From Kiritimatiellia bacterium (lineage in GTDB: Bacteria > Verrucomicrobiota > Kiritimatiellia > SLAD01), in assembly GCA_007128275.1 (NCBI GenBank), contig SKXR01000037.1, positions 1 through 5,480 of the forward strand: a stretch of 5,480 nucleotides of DNA, written 5' to 3'. Shown here piece after piece: positions 4,891 to 5,480 of this stretch; positions within the stretch are counted from its first letter, which is position 1, and each line of letters starts with the position of its first letter. A model generated the notes under the pieces. That model saw nothing but the letters and a program-made list of their open reading frames with translations, made no database searches and was not told the DNA's origin. The translations under genes were made by a program, and so were the position numbers.

Positions 4891-5480
4891 CTATTGTAAA
4901 TATTCTACCAGCGCCGAGACGTTATAGCGCATATAGGCAAAGTAGTCAGCGGCCGGCCCGTCCGATTCGCTTAACGCGCCGGAATAGAGCGGCACGAGTG
5001 ACACCCCGGAATCGCGCGCAATCTGTCGGGCCAGTTGCGGGTTGACGCTCATTCCTACAAAGATGGCGGGAATTTGGCGCGCCTTCAATTCATCAATGAG
5101 TCTCACCAAATCGCGCGCGGACGGTTGAGCCGCGGAATCAAGGCTTCGAATGACCACACCGGCCTCCTCAAATCCGTAGCGCGCGGCAAAATAGCCCATG
5201 GCATAATGATCGGTCACCAATAGACGCCGTTCCGGAGGAATGACGGCGACTTGTTCCGCGATCCATGTATCCAGCTCGCGCAAGTCCTCGATCAATTCGT
5301 TCGCTCGCGCGGAAAACGCCTCCGCGTATTCAGGGGCCAATTGACTTAACGCCCGCGCAATCGTTTCCGCCCAGATCATAACGTGGTTTGGATCGGTCCA
5401 CACATGGGGGTCAAGAGCCGCGGAATCCTCACAGTCATCGCCATGCGCATGATGATGGGCGCCTTCGAAATGGCGCATGG
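4891..5480 (-). CDS. Metal-binding protein of the ABC importer (TroA/ZnuA family), 5' end missing
   Basis: This is the substrate-binding subunit that delivers metal to the permease, acting outside the inner membrane as a periplasmic protein or lipoprotein. Only the C-terminal 195 or so residues are in the window, so signal peptide and start are unseen. Numbering from the Met at 5478: a His-rich stretch HFEGAHHHAHGDD (3-15) precedes the first ligand motif DPHVW (H25). The second His ligand is H91 in TDHYAMGYFAARYG. PSARDLVRLIDEL (119-131) and MRYNVSALVEYL at the end are normal family features. The third and fourth ligand positions appear altered: FVGMSVNP (G142) where Glu is usual (FVES), and LYSGAL (G167) where Asp is usual (LYSDAL). 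A His-rich loop favours zinc in this family, but specificity is uncertain. The TAG stop lies 76 nt before the preferred ATPase start. Confidence 0.92.
   Translation of the reverse strand, partial: MRHFEGAHHHAHGDDCEDSAALDPHVWTDPNHVMIWAETIARALSQLAPEYAEAFSARANELIEDLRELDTWIAEQVAVIPPERRLLVTDHYAMGYFAARYGFEEAGVVIRSLDSAAQPSARDLVRLIDELKARQIPAIFVGMSVNPQLARQIARDSGVSLVPLYSGALSESDGPAADYFAYMRYNVSALVEYLQ

Noticed and set aside
4227..5045. 272-codon plus-strand open frame
   Set aside because: It is fully antisense to the ATPase and binding-protein genes, which have complete family motifs. It has no motifs of its own.

Overview
The window is bacterial, moderately GC-rich and gene-dense. It holds a tRNA-Val gene, two translation genes (thrS and infC) on the plus strand, and a three-gene metal ABC transporter on the minus strand that converges on them. 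Stretches of hairpin-rich repetitive DNA separate the blocks. The lineage cannot be fixed from the sequence. The tandem thrS-infC pair is a general bacterial arrangement. A TGS-less ThrRS, weak Shine-Dalgarno signals and many short-loop hairpin repeats between genes fit an uncultured or environmental lineage (PVC-like or a candidate phylum), but that is a guess.

Layout: bases 1-23 hold nothing recognisable. tRNA-Val(GAC) with an encoded CCA lies at 24-100. Bases 101-307 hold a repeat cluster: a hairpin touching the CCA end, two exact 24-nt copies of one repeat, and a two-part inverted repeat between them. thrS (308-2086) and infC (2089-2643) are separated by 2 nt and are probably co-transcribed. 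The rpmI-rplT genes that often follow infC are absent. In their place, 2647-3093 is a roughly 450-bp non-coding element. Its two ends are mirror images (hairpin, 25-26 nt spacer, GC-rich hairpin, TTCAA-type link, hairpin) and they enclose three tandem 105-bp units. This is the most unusual structure in the window.

The minus-strand operon reads from the right edge: a TroA/ZnuA-type metal-binding lipoprotein or periplasmic protein (5480-4891, 5' end cut off by the window), an ABC-3-type ATPase (4814-4023) and an ABC-3 family permease (4030-3170). Together they would import Zn2+, Mn2+ or Fe2+: the binding protein captures the metal, the permease forms the channel, and the ATPase drives transport. 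The operon has odd details. The binding protein appears to have glycine where the family normally has its Glu and Asp metal ligands. The ATPase reads DEV rather than DEP after Walker B. A G7 tract at the ATPase-permease overlap would fuse the two proteins if one G were lost.
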